In this document: positions 46,701-55,600 of the stretch, piece after piece
Position numbering within the stretch: the stretch's first letter is position 1
How the letters are laid out: every line of letters begins with the position of its first letter
Assembly (NCBI RefSeq): GCF_047663525.1
Contig: NC_092591.1
Location: 52,305,501 to 52,369,500 of the forward strand
DNA from: Anas platyrhynchos
Lineage: Eukaryota; Chordata; Aves; Anseriformes; Anatidae
Direction of reading: 5' to 3'
DNA length: 64,000 nt
Notes under the pieces: generated by a model
What the model was told of the DNA's origin: nothing
The model's input: only the letters and a program-made list of their open reading frames with translations
Databases searched by the model: none
Made by a program: the position numbers and the translations under genes

Positions 46701-49700
46701 CTGCACGTGCATCTATCTATTTCCATGTTTCTGGTTTCTGTGATTGTGCTTTTAATGCCTCTTTCTGTTGCTCACAGCTGACGCAGACCGATATGAACCT
46801 CATGGAGCCTCCACTGCTTCAGTATCCTGACTGGAAGGGACATATGTTGTAAGTCTTCCCATGCCTGTAATGCTTCGCTTTTTGAGTACTTGTCTGATAA
46901 ACAAAGGGGATGAGTACAAACCACTTCTGCTACACATTAGTTAAAACTTTTCTAGGTCACTTAATCATCTTTTTCTTCTCAAAAGTGTAAATTAGTCACC
47001 CAGCTAGTTAAAAACCCAGTTAAAAATCCAGTTAAAAATCCTTTTATGTAAGAGAAGATGCTGATTTTCTAAAGCCAATGCAGTTTTAAGAATACTGTAT
47101 ACATTAACAGATCAAGTAACTCCAAAAAGTTCCTTGAGACATCATGAACACTGAATCCTTCAGCTCTGTTCTCAGTTAAAGCTCTTCAGAAATGTATGCC
47201 TAGCTGTAGCTATTATCCGTGACACCTTTGCCATGTGTAACAGTCGTGTCTGTGGCACGGGCCTGAGCTATCCTGTTTTCTAGCTATCTGCATCAGACTT
47301 TACTGTGCCCTGGCTTTATTTTCCTGAGATGCGGACCTGGGGAAGCCCAGCCTCTTGGAGAATAAGCTGAATCAATATTTGCTTTTGTGTCTTTCTCAGT
47401 TTACGGGAGGAAGTGGCTCGGTTTTTGACCTATTACTGCAAGGCCCCTGCACCTCTTAAGGCAGAAAATGTGGGTAACCCACTTTCCATTGGTGTCTATT
47501 CTAATGTATTGCCATTTGTTGTCAAACAATTTCATCTTATTTTTTTTTAAACAAGTGATTTTGTAAGATGACAGCCTTTTATCATGTAAATGAGATTGAA
47601 TCATAGCCATTTTAGTAGCTTTTGATGAACACTTTAGCCAAAACACTTCAGTTCTGCTGTTCATTTGCCTTATTCTTTACTTTTGTGTGCCAACTTTTCA
47701 TGCCATTGCTTTCAATGTGGCTTTATGCTTTTATCTCCGTATTCAGCTCTGGGACCTATGGTGCTTGTGTCCCTCAAGGACAAAGAGTGCCCATTGTTTC
47801 AGCTGGGTTTAATTTTTTTTACCATTTTGCTGCTACACCTCAGGACAAAATCTGTCGTTAAGCCAAGAGTAGTTTTACTTGGCAAGAGCAGACTTTTTCA
47901 GACTTTGCAGGACTTGCTGACCTACGAGGGATGTAGGCTGGGCTTGGTGCATGCATCAGTCCTGTTTTTGCTGGGTTGTAAAGGCAGCAGGAGCAGCCAC
48001 TGCTGCTCTGGATACCGTGGTTCAAGCAGAGGCCCCTACTTCAAATACGCTGAAGTCGTGACTGATCAGTTTGCTGATCATTGCCCCTCCAAGGCAGCAG
48101 ATTCTACCTGATTCTTGGATTGAACTCAAGGGACCTTAAGTCTTCTAGACGTCAAGGGACGTTGGTCTTCTAGAAGCAGGAGTCAAAATTGCCCCGTATG
48201 AGATGACAATTTCCACTGTTGCACAAATTTGGCAGGAGGCAGGAGCTGCTGTTACCACAAAGAGAACATAATGCAAATTAGCTGGTGACAAGGATTTTGC
48301 CTTTCTAAAGCTTCAGAACTATTTTTTTTTTTCCCCCAACATAAAACCTGCTATTTCTAAATACTATGTTGCGTATTACAATCAAGAAAGGCACCTGGAC
48401 GAAGCATCATAAAACAGAGTACAGGATTAAAGTTATTTCTGGTAGAAGTGGGAATTCAGCAGGAAAATTCTGGGAACATCTGTGCTAGATGATTAGGGAG
48501 CAAATACATTTTGTTGATACTGTCAGAAATCATTTTTTGTCGTGGTATCTTTCTATGGACTGATTTATCACTAACCTGTCTCTTTCTTCTCTAGGTGATT
48601 GTTCTGAATGGTTGTGGCTCTTTGTTTTCTGCGTTAGCTACGGTCCTTTGTGATCCAGGAGGTAAGTGGATTGCCGGGAGATGTTTTCAATGTTTGTTTT
48701 TCTTGGGAAATAATAAGTTACTCAGTTTAAATATTGTTTGATAGAAGCAAGGTTCTAGAACTGCAAGGTTCTTGTTTCCTGCAGCATTGTGCTGTGAAAT
48801 TCATCACCTTCACACTCTGCAGATCTCTGGTGCTCACACTCTGTGTCTCACCCTGTCTGCCTTCACTGTTTGGGGTGTTCTGTTTAGCCCACTAAATGTG
48901 GGCTATGCTCAAGCTTACAAGAGTTACCGAGGATGGATGTACAGTGTCCTAGTTCTTGCAGAAGACTGAAGAATTAATACAGAAAGAAAGTAGAGAAAAA
49001 GGCAGTAACATTAAAATGTTTCCAGAAGGCATAAGTGTAGAAAAGCTTTCATGCTTAGCTGAAATATGCTAGAAGAGAGAGAAGGACTGGGGCCTGTGGC
49101 TGACAAATTTTGTTGTCTCGGTTCCAGAGGCTGTTCTGATTGCTACTCCCTTTTACGGTGGTATCACCCGGAGCGTCTTTCTGTATGGCAATGTGAAGCT
49201 GGTGTATGCCTATTTAGACAGTAAGGTAAGAATTGAGAGGAGGGAATACATGTATCAACCTCTGCAGTCAAAAAATAATTGGCACAGGAAAGTGTCAAGC
49301 TCTGGGGACCTCAGGACAAGGCTAGGCAGCAGCCTGTGGGTGTTTTCCCATTTATTGTTGGGAAACTGGACATGTAGTTTTCAAGAAACTTGTTTGAGGG
49401 CATAAATCTGGATTCCAGTCTTCTCCTTTTCTTGTATCTTACTTCCTATAAATGTGTAGTAATGGCTGTTGAGGGGGGAAGATGGCTATTTTGAACCTTG
49501 GAGACAGAAGTAGGTGCTGTCCCGCTAGAGATGGTCTGGGGTCGAAGAGCACATGGAGATTTGGCATTGCTGTAGTTATTAAGAATGGCCAGAAAATTCT
49601 GTGCCTGTGGCCTGTCTATGGTGAACATTTCTTTGTTTTCATTTGTTTACTCTTTCTGTAGTATAAAAAGATAAGAGTGGATGCTCTTCATTGTTGGTCA

Positions 49701-52700
49701 TTATTGTTAGGTTTTCATTTTGTTTTGGGGGACGTTTCTCAGGGGAATGGCTCAAGGAGACTCTGTTGAAATAATTTGGCCTTTTTTGTATGTTTGCGAT
49801 GTCTTTCAGATTACTGGAACAAGCACTCGGCCTTTTCAGCTTACAGTGGAAAAACTGGAAAAAGCCTTGCAGGATGCCCGTGCAGAGGTGAGTGTAGCTG
49901 AGCTTTTTATTATCGGTCTACAAGTATTCAAATTCTTTGTATTAAGTCAGTGGTATGTTTGAAATGGCTGGTCCCAGAAATGGCCTGAAGACCAAAACAA
50001 TTTCAGAACCTAGCACCCGGCTTTCTCATGGTCCTTGCAGAAAGGCTGAGATCAGGCTCCTTGCAAATCCTGTTTGCACTTACGGCAGAGTACTGAGCCT
50101 CACTTGCAAGAGGAATCCCACCATGTCATATGTAGCTGGGCACGCGCTACATATAGTAGTAGGGACTACCCAGAGTACATATAGCCTGGTAGTAGGGACT
50201 ACCCAGAGTTTCTCCTTTGGGAAGGCCAGCTGAGTTACCCCAAAAACAAATGCTGTACTCAGTAGTGCAGCAGAATCAAGTAAGACGATGAAGAATATTT
50301 GCAGGAGGGGCAAATTTAGAAGGCAAATGCAGATTGTATTTGAATATTTAGTCTGTAGGTTTTGAAATTGTCCTAAACCCAGTGTAGGTTTAGCTGCATC
50401 TTTACATCGTCACTGGCTCTGACATCTCCAGCCGCATGTGCTCTAAATGTGAGCAATTTGCATTCTCGTAGCTCAAATTCCTCTCTTTCTTGCCTCATTC
50501 ATGGGCAACCTTCAGTAATCTGTTCCTTCCTGATTGCTGATACAGCTGAGACACAATTCTCCTCCACTCTGCGAATGTGTGAGAGCATCTTTGTTATAAA
50601 TTGGCTTACCAGATGGCAGCAATCATAGCAGAACTCCCCCTTTTCAAAATCGTAGACTGATTCTATAGTGTTTTCCCCAGTTCCCTTTGCAAGTGCTGTA
50701 ATTATAAAAATATCTTAATTTGTGGCTAAAAGTTGTCTCTTACAAATCTAACCTTTGAGGTGAAATTGTCATGGTGAAAGCTGAAGGGGAGTCTTGTGTC
50801 GCATTCAGTGCTCCAGTGGAGGAACTGAAAAATCTATCCTGTGATGAATGCTCTCTTACTACTGCATTTTTTGTGTTCTGCAGGGCATCACTGTAAGGGC
50901 CTTAATTCTACTGAATCCCCAAAATCCCCTTGGGGACATCTATTCCTTGTCAGAATTACGGGATTACCTGGAATTTGCTAAAAGGTATGTCAGTTTGGAG
51001 GGCTGAGGTATCCTGAGTCAAATACGGCTTTCAGAGTCTGTCGGACTACTTGCTGTCTCCTAATTTATATGTGAATATTTTCTTAGTCGGGCATAAAGCC
51101 TGTTCTTCACACAGCATGCAGCAGGCTTAAGAGAGGAGAGAGGGCTGGCGGGGAGAAGGGAGCGTGGACCTTCCAGTCATCAGGAGTGGGAAGGAAACTT
51201 ATGTCAAGGAATAAAAGCTTTATTTTGCTGCTGTGCTGTGTGTCTTTGGTAGGAATCTGAGTTCCTTTCCTCCCAGTTTTTCTGTATGTGCAGAGAAAAA
51301 CATACAGAAATATTAATAAATAATTGAATATGTCTGCCCAGCTTCCTCACTGATGCTCTCTGAAATTTGGTCAATTCTGAGTGGGTGATGATACATCGTA
51401 CTCTAGAAGGGTGGTACCTGCAGCAGTTCATTTTCACAAGTGCATTGGAAATGACTGTTTTTTTTTTCTCATTGTATGATTGCAGTGTGTAACAATTAGC
51501 TGGATATAACTCAAAGCGATTCAGTGTACACATAACAGACCTTCCAAGCTGTCAAAAAGTGCTTCTGTGCTACAAAATTTGGTGTCCCTCTTCTTTGTAT
51601 AAAGCCAGTCTTTGCAGAATCCAGAATTTCTCTTTGCTTCTAAGCCCAGAAGCAGCATTTTTTTTTGTAACTTCCATTTTGTCCTTTTGCAGACATGAAT
51701 TGCATGTGATAGTAGATGAGATCTACATGCTGTCAGTTTTTGATGAATCAGCCACGTTTCACAGTGTCCTGGGCATGGACAGGTAAAATCAGCTCCTACT
51801 TCCCTGGCCATCTTCCAGTGACAATTCAACATGATGCCTTGCTGAGAACTTGTGACTGGAAGTTAAGTCATGAGCTAGCAAATTCTGAATCTGCATTACA
51901 TTGTTTGTTATTATTATTGTAATTTCTGAATGGCAAATGCATTTTTTTCAAGTGCAAGGAAAAATCTAGCAAGGAAAAAATGTTCATTTTCTGCTGTGAT
52001 ACCCTTTCCAGCGTGTGCTTTGGTACTTGCTTGTGCCAGTCCCCCCAGAATGGCAATGAATGTTTCATTTCTTGAGAGTGAGGCTTTTCTTTCCCGTTTA
52101 AACATTGCTGCCTCTTTCCCATGTTTCTGTTGATGCTATAAAGACCTTCTGTTGCCGTTTACTTTCTGTTTTTTCATACAGTAGTCACGGATCACAGTGT
52201 CACTACAGATTTGAGAATGGGTTTTATTAGGTATTAATTTAATGATACAAAATGTTTTGCAAAACTCATATTTTAATATATTTATTATAATTGTTTTTTC
52301 TTTCTGTTTTTCACCAGTGGTGCTATCTTTCTTTTTGTGCTCATTTGCAAAGAAATAAAATTATACTTGGCTGTTTTCTCAGCATTGCTGAGCTTGGACG
52401 TACAGCATTGCAAAGGAAGAATCTCCTTCTGCAAAGTGTTGTGGTTTGAAAGAAATAAGGAAAGAAAATTGCTTTAAATTCTTAGAAATTGAAATCAATA
52501 GAAATTGATTTGTAGCATTAAATGTACAAGCTATATACATGCAGAAAACTTGTGCGTGAAGTACAGCACTTGCTGGAAGTATCAATATATCTGAAATATC
52601 TAAAAATCTCATCTAAAATTAGTTCCTGGGAATTCCTTGCTTCCAAAGTTAGGTCAGATTGGGATTTTGCTGCCTGCCTGCTGTTCCGTGCTGCGCTGCC

Positions 52701-54902
52701 TGTCACTGTGTAATGCTGCCTCTCTGTTTTCGCAATGCTGCACTGGTGACCCAAAAGCTTCAGCACCTATGACACTAACTGCCCATCTGCATCCTTCTAC
52801 ATACAGATTGCCTGATCCACAGAGGACCCATGTGATGTGGGGAATAAGCAAGGTGAGTGCTGGTTGCCACCGTGCCGTGGCTTCCTCAGCGCTGTGGTTG
52901 GCTTGCTGTCCTCAGGTTCCTTATGCAAGAAAGAACAAGGCAATGGTTGTAGGATCTCAGCCTTCCTGTGCAATAAAGTAGTCTCTCTGTGTCTTTTGCA
53001 GGATTTTGCTGTCTCTGGGATTCGCTTTGGTACTTTGTACACAGAGAACCAAGATGTTGCTAACGCGGTGGCTTCTTTGTGCTACTTCCATGGGGTCTGT
53101 GGACCTGTCCAGCACAAGGTTGCGCAGCTGCTTAGAGACAGAGGTGAGTCAGCAGCTTGATATGGGATCCTCTGCTGGCTGTGTGTCTCGGTACCTTGTG
53201 GGATCCTTGTACTCTCCCAGGCGGTCTCTTGTGTGTGCAGTTGGCAGCCTTCCCTGTTCCTGAAGCTGCCTGTGTAAGCCATGGCTGACAGGTCCACAGC
53301 AGAGCAACATCTCTGCAGAGCTCCCCAGAAGCAGTTAGAGGAGCAGCTCTGAAGAAGCTAAGTGTGTAGAAGTAGCTAGTGTTGTGCAGCACCAGCTGAG
53401 CAGAGGCAAAAGAGTACAACCTTGTGGAAAGAGGGGAATGGAACTGGGATTTCTAGCTTTGCCCTGCTTGGAGTGCTAACAGTCCATAGCTGTAAAAGCC
53501 ATGACTGTAGGGAAATGGTGAAAAAGATGCACACAGACATGAAATTGCTAAATAGTTCTTGTCCACATTTCTGTTCTTTGAGGAAACAAAAAAGGAGTTG
53601 AAAGGTGAAATGTAAAAAGGCTTTGTGAGTATTTTAGAAACCTTAACAGATCTGAATTCTTAGGCAGTTTGTAATAATTTTTTTCTTCTTCTCCCTTTGT
53701 TTAGACTGGATCAACCAGGTGTACCTGAGGGCCAACCATGCCCGCCTAAAAGCTGCCCATACGTACGTGACAGATGAGCTGAAGACACTTGGGGTTCCTT
53801 TTCTCAACCGCAACGCAGGCTTCTTTGTCTGGATTGATTTCCGAAAGGTTGGTACGCCTAGGAAAGGTGGCTTCTCCTGGGACAAGGGCAGGCAGACGAT
53901 GCAGCTGTGTCCAGGGGAAAGTTCAATATTGTGATATGCATTTTGGTAAAACCCCATCTGATGTCTGGTGAGCAGAGGGAGGGACTGCCTTGTATTTCTG
54001 TGCGTGCTTTTCCTTTCGTCTGTCTGTGCATTTCCCTCCTTGCAGGAATCTTACTGCTCTCAAGCCACTTTCCTCCCCATTTCTTCCTTTTTATCACAAC
54101 TGCTGTACTTCAGAGGTAAAAGGTGTCTCCCCTGGCCTTTTTAGACCTCATGGGAATCACAAATTCATGAGGATCTCAGTGAGTTAGCCTATATGTGACT
54201 AACCTCTGGCCCTTCTGGTGACTCTCCCAGTACCTTAGGACAGGAACATTTGAGGAGGAGATGTTGCTCTGGAGGCGTTTTCTCGATAACAAGGTCCTCC
54301 TGTCCTGCGGCAAAGCCTTTGAGTGCAGTGAGCCTGGATGGTTCCGCATCATCTTTGCTGACAAGACCCACCGACTACAGCTGGGTGAGTGATGTCTTCC
54401 CTTCTTCCTCCCGCTGGAGTTCCTGCAGCACTGTTTCCTCCTCTCCTTAATCCTAAACTATCCTATTATTATTATTATTATCCTTGTCTTCTCCATGCTT
54501 CCTTTCCTTCCATCCTCCAAATTTTTCTGGATCCGACTGGGATTTGGAGACCCTTGTGGCTTAAACTAATCCACCAATATTTCCCCTCTTTATGCCTCTG
54601 CAGGTATGCAGAGGATCCGCAAGGTTTTGGAAGAGCGAGAGCAGGAGATCCTGGCTGAGGAAAAGGAGCAGCCTTGTCAGTCAGATCAGGATGGCAAAGC
54701 AGATAGCACAGATGAAGTCATTTTTGTATCCCGCCACCAGGAACCTACCTGTTCTGGTAGCTCCAACCTCGGTGACCTCATTGGCCTCCTGCAGCAGCAG
54801 ATGCGTTCATCTGACTGGCTCCAGAAAAACACAGCAGAGCAGTTTGCACAGGAAAAGCCAGAAATCTACGATGTGTTCAGCAAACTGGTGGGGAAACAGT
54901 AG
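40142..54902 (+). CDS. ACCS: ACCS orthologue with N-terminal Myb/SANT-like domain (15 exons, 886 aa)
   Basis: Coding exons are 40142-40772, 41955-42565, 43966-44025, 46778-46848, 47400-47469, 48595-48661, 49128-49225, 49810-49887, 50884-50984, 51693-51782, 52807-52852, 53002-53143, 53705-53847, 54231-54384 and 54604-54902. All junctions are GT-AG and the phases agree, giving 2661 nt and 886 residues. Domains: Myb/SANT-like DNA-binding domain at about 12-100; His-rich stretch at about 127-141; basic patch RKKRK at 239-243; coiled coil at about 251-318; ACCS N-terminal region at 382-414; fold-type I PLP enzyme at about 415-790; acidic/Gln-rich tail to 886. PLP-enzyme residues are present by motif: E423 (TSENKL), N576 (NPQNPLG), D604 and Y607 (VDEIY), Schiff-base K641 (GISKD), R649, and substrate-carboxylate R775 (GWFR). 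The human protein is about 500 residues, was reported to lack ACC synthase activity, and has no Myb/SANT half as I recall it. The start was chosen for its strong Kozak context (G at -3 and +4) and its position just before the domain. Confidence 0.88.
41955..42565 (+). CDS. ACCS: ACCS exon 2: NLS-like patch, coiled coil and ACCS N-terminus
   Basis: The acceptor is TTCGCAG and the donor AAT|GTGAGT (phase 1 in, phase 0 out). The exon encodes residues 211-414: a basic patch (239-243); a charged heptad-like coiled coil (MEERFLQMEERRFQRDLD and on), as in the C-terminal halves of Myb/SANT-like proteins; a Ser/Gly-rich linker; then EEGYKAYHADKYDEDKNPN, which matches the known ACCS N-terminal region. 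The Myb-family and ACCS parts therefore share one uninterrupted exon, which is strong evidence for a real fusion. The frame stays open into the intron to a stop at 42,841. Confidence 0.9.
43966..44025 (+). CDS. ACCS: ACCS exon 3
   Basis: This 20-codon exon (residues 415-434) begins GIINFGTSENKLCFDL. The Glu of TSENKL aligns with the specificity-determining Glu of plant ACC synthase (AENQ motif). Acceptor TTTTTCTAG, donor CGG|GTAAGT. Confidence 0.95.
45947..45986. repeat. Perfect 14-bp inverted repeat (hairpin) in ACCS intron 3
   Basis: ATATTTAGATAAAA at 45,947-45,960 is exactly complementary to TTTTATCTAAATAT at 45,973-45,986. The 12-base spacer GCAGTGTGCTTA can extend the stem by a further GCA/TGC pairing around a GTG loop, with a small bulge. 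Confidence 0.9.
46778..46848 (+). CDS. ACCS: ACCS exon 4
   Basis: It encodes LTQTDMNLMEPPLLQYPDWK and on (residues 435-457 plus two bases of 458). The QYPDW segment matches the ACCS family. Acceptor TTGCTCACAG, donor TT|GTAAGT. Confidence 0.95.
47006..47041. repeat. Three 12-bp tandem units in ACCS intron 4
   Basis: AGTTAAAAACCC is followed by two copies of AGTTAAAAATCC, exactly in register. Confidence 0.9.
47400..47469 (+). CDS. ACCS: ACCS exon 5
   Basis: It encodes FLREEVARFLTYYCKAPAPL and on, to KAEN (residues 458-481). The donor AAT|GTGGGT is weaker than its neighbours. It is the only site that restores frame without an extra residue relative to the ACCS family (EN-VIVLNG). Confidence 0.88.
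48126..48174. repeat. Imperfect tandem duplication in ACCS intron 5
   Basis: Two roughly 23-24 base copies share TCAAGGGAC and GTCTTCTAGA. They are separated by CG. Confidence 0.75.
48595..48661 (+). CDS. ACCS: ACCS exon 6
   Basis: It encodes VIVLNGCGSLFSALATVLCD and on (residues 482-503 plus one base). This is the start of the large PLP-binding domain (NGxxSLFSALA). Acceptor TTCTCTAG, donor G|GTAAGT. Confidence 0.95.
49128..49225 (+). CDS. ACCS: ACCS exon 7
   Basis: It encodes EAVLIATPFYGG and on, to VYAYLDSK (residues 504-536). TPFYGG corresponds to the TPYY motif of ACC synthases. Acceptor GGTTCCAG, donor AAG|GTAAGA. Confidence 0.95.
49810..49887 (+). CDS. ACCS: ACCS exon 8
   Basis: It encodes ITGTSTRPFQLTVEKLEKAL and on (residues 537-562). 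The RPFQLTVEKLE block is conserved with human ACCS. Acceptor GTCTTTCAG, donor GAG|GTGAGT. Confidence 0.95.
50148..50209. repeat. Tandem duplication in ACCS intron 8
   Basis: TACATATAG followed by TAGTAGGGACTACCCAGAGT occurs twice. The second copy carries a 5-base CCTGG insertion between the two blocks. Confidence 0.9.
50884..50984 (+). CDS. ACCS: ACCS exon 9
   Basis: It encodes residues 563-595 plus two bases. It includes LLNPQNPLGDIYS, where N576 is the cofactor-ring Asn. Acceptor GTTCTGCAG, donor AG|GTATGT. Confidence 0.95.
51693..51782 (+). CDS. ACCS: ACCS exon 10
   Basis: It encodes residues 596-625 plus two bases. It includes HVIVDEIYMLSVF, with D604 (pyridine nitrogen) and Y607 (PLP O3'). 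Acceptor CCTTTTGCAG, donor AG|GTAAAA. Confidence 0.95.
52807..52852 (+). CDS. ACCS: ACCS exon 11
   Basis: It encodes residues 626-641, LPDPQRTHVMWGISK. The last codon is the predicted Schiff-base lysine K641. Acceptor ACATACAG, donor AAG|GTGAGT. Confidence 0.95.
53002..53143 (+). CDS. ACCS: ACCS exon 12
   Basis: It encodes residues 642-688 plus one base, starting DFAVSGIRFGTLYTENQDVA. With exon 11 this gives the SKDFxxSGxRxG cofactor motif, with R649 as the phosphate-binding Arg. Acceptor CTTTTGCAG, donor G|GTGAGT. Confidence 0.95.
53705..53847 (+). CDS. ACCS: ACCS exon 13
   Basis: It encodes residues 689-736, WINQVYLRANHARLKAAHTY and on, to GFFVWIDFRK. It is closely similar to human ACCS. 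Acceptor TTGTTTAG. The donor AAG|GTTGGT is non-optimal but consistent in frame. Confidence 0.93.
54231..54384 (+). CDS. ACCS: ACCS exon 14
   Basis: It encodes residues 737-787 plus one base. It contains LLSCGKAFECSEPGWFRIIF, with R775 as the predicted alpha-carboxylate-binding Arg. Acceptor ACTCTCCCAG, donor G|GTGAGT. Confidence 0.95.
54463..54480. repeat. (ATT)n microsatellite in ACCS intron 14
   Basis: Five to six ATT units lie in the last ACCS intron. Confidence 0.9.
54604..54902 (+). CDS. ACCS: ACCS exon 15: C-terminal tail and stop
   Basis: It encodes residues 788-886 and ends in TAG. After MQRIRKVLEEREQEILAEEK the tail is acidic and Ser/Gln-rich. It contains DSTDEVIFVS, where VIFV at 826-829 is flanked by acidic residues like a SUMO-interacting motif, and a helical-looking end (LGDLIGLLQQQ...PEIYDVFSKLVG). 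The tail differs from the short human C-terminus. Confidence 0.9.
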
Positions 54903-55600
54903 GGGTCAGCGTGCCTTCAGGGGTGTTCCTGAGCACCGAGTGACTGGCCCTGGGCCCCTGACAGCTCAGCATTGACTTCCAGCAAATAATATATTTTCTG
55001 TATAGCAAGAAAATCACTTTGTAAAACCCCTCCTCTACCCCCTGTTGGAGGTCTCTGATTTGTATTATATAGGTGCTTTCCTCGGATTGGGGTGAGGGTA
55101 AGGAATGATGGGGGTCTTGTTCACCTGCTGCCCCTCGTCCTGCTGCATCACTGTATTTTGTATTTCATTTCTAATGAATATGCTCTTAACTCTCTTAGAA
55201 GGTCTTGTGGAGTCTTTTTTATGCTTCTTATTTCACTCTTTCTGGGAAGATGGAGACATGACATTGTTAACATGTGTGAAGTTTGCCTTTTCCTGAATGA
55301 GCCCAGACGTAATTAATTTTTTTCAGTGCCAGAAGATGACTGCTTTCACAAAGAAATGTTTTTGGGAGATAGAACCTGGTGTCAGCCCAAAGCTAGCCTC
55401 AGCTAAGATCAAATAAGCATGTATACGTGGGGCTCTTAGAACATGATCATTTATTTTGAGTTCTGTAAAAGCTTTTCATTTTGAGTTGTTTCCCATTCTG
55501 TTCTCAGATCAGACAGTATCTAACCCCCTTGGTTGGTGAAATGCCTCTTTTTGTTTCTGTCCTTCTTGTGTAAATAAAAAGCACCTATTGGCCTTTTTTA
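54903..55600 (+). other. ACCS: ACCS 3' UTR
   Basis: The roughly 0.7 kb after the TAG stop contains no further coding sequence and ends around the AATAAA at 55,573. Cleavage is expected some 10-30 bases downstream. Confidence 0.75.
55573..55578 (+). terminator. ACCS: Polyadenylation signal AATAAA for ACCS
   Basis: A canonical AATAAA hexamer lies 671 bases after the stop and is followed by a T-rich stretch (CCTTTTTTAATG). It is the first canonical signal I found after the stop codon. Confidence 0.75.

Larger units (their letters stand above)
40773..54603 (+). other. ACCS: ACCS introns 1-14
   Basis: Fourteen introns lie between the listed exons. The longest is intron 3 (44,026-46,777, about 2.75 kb) and the shortest is intron 14 (54,385-54,603, about 220 bases). 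All have U2-type GT-AG ends, and no U12-type donor was seen. They contain simple repeats, A/T tracts, a perfect 14-bp inverted repeat in intron 3, and short tandem duplications in introns 4, 5 and 8. No additional coding exon, nested gene or recognisable CR1 copy was found in them. Confidence 0.8.
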
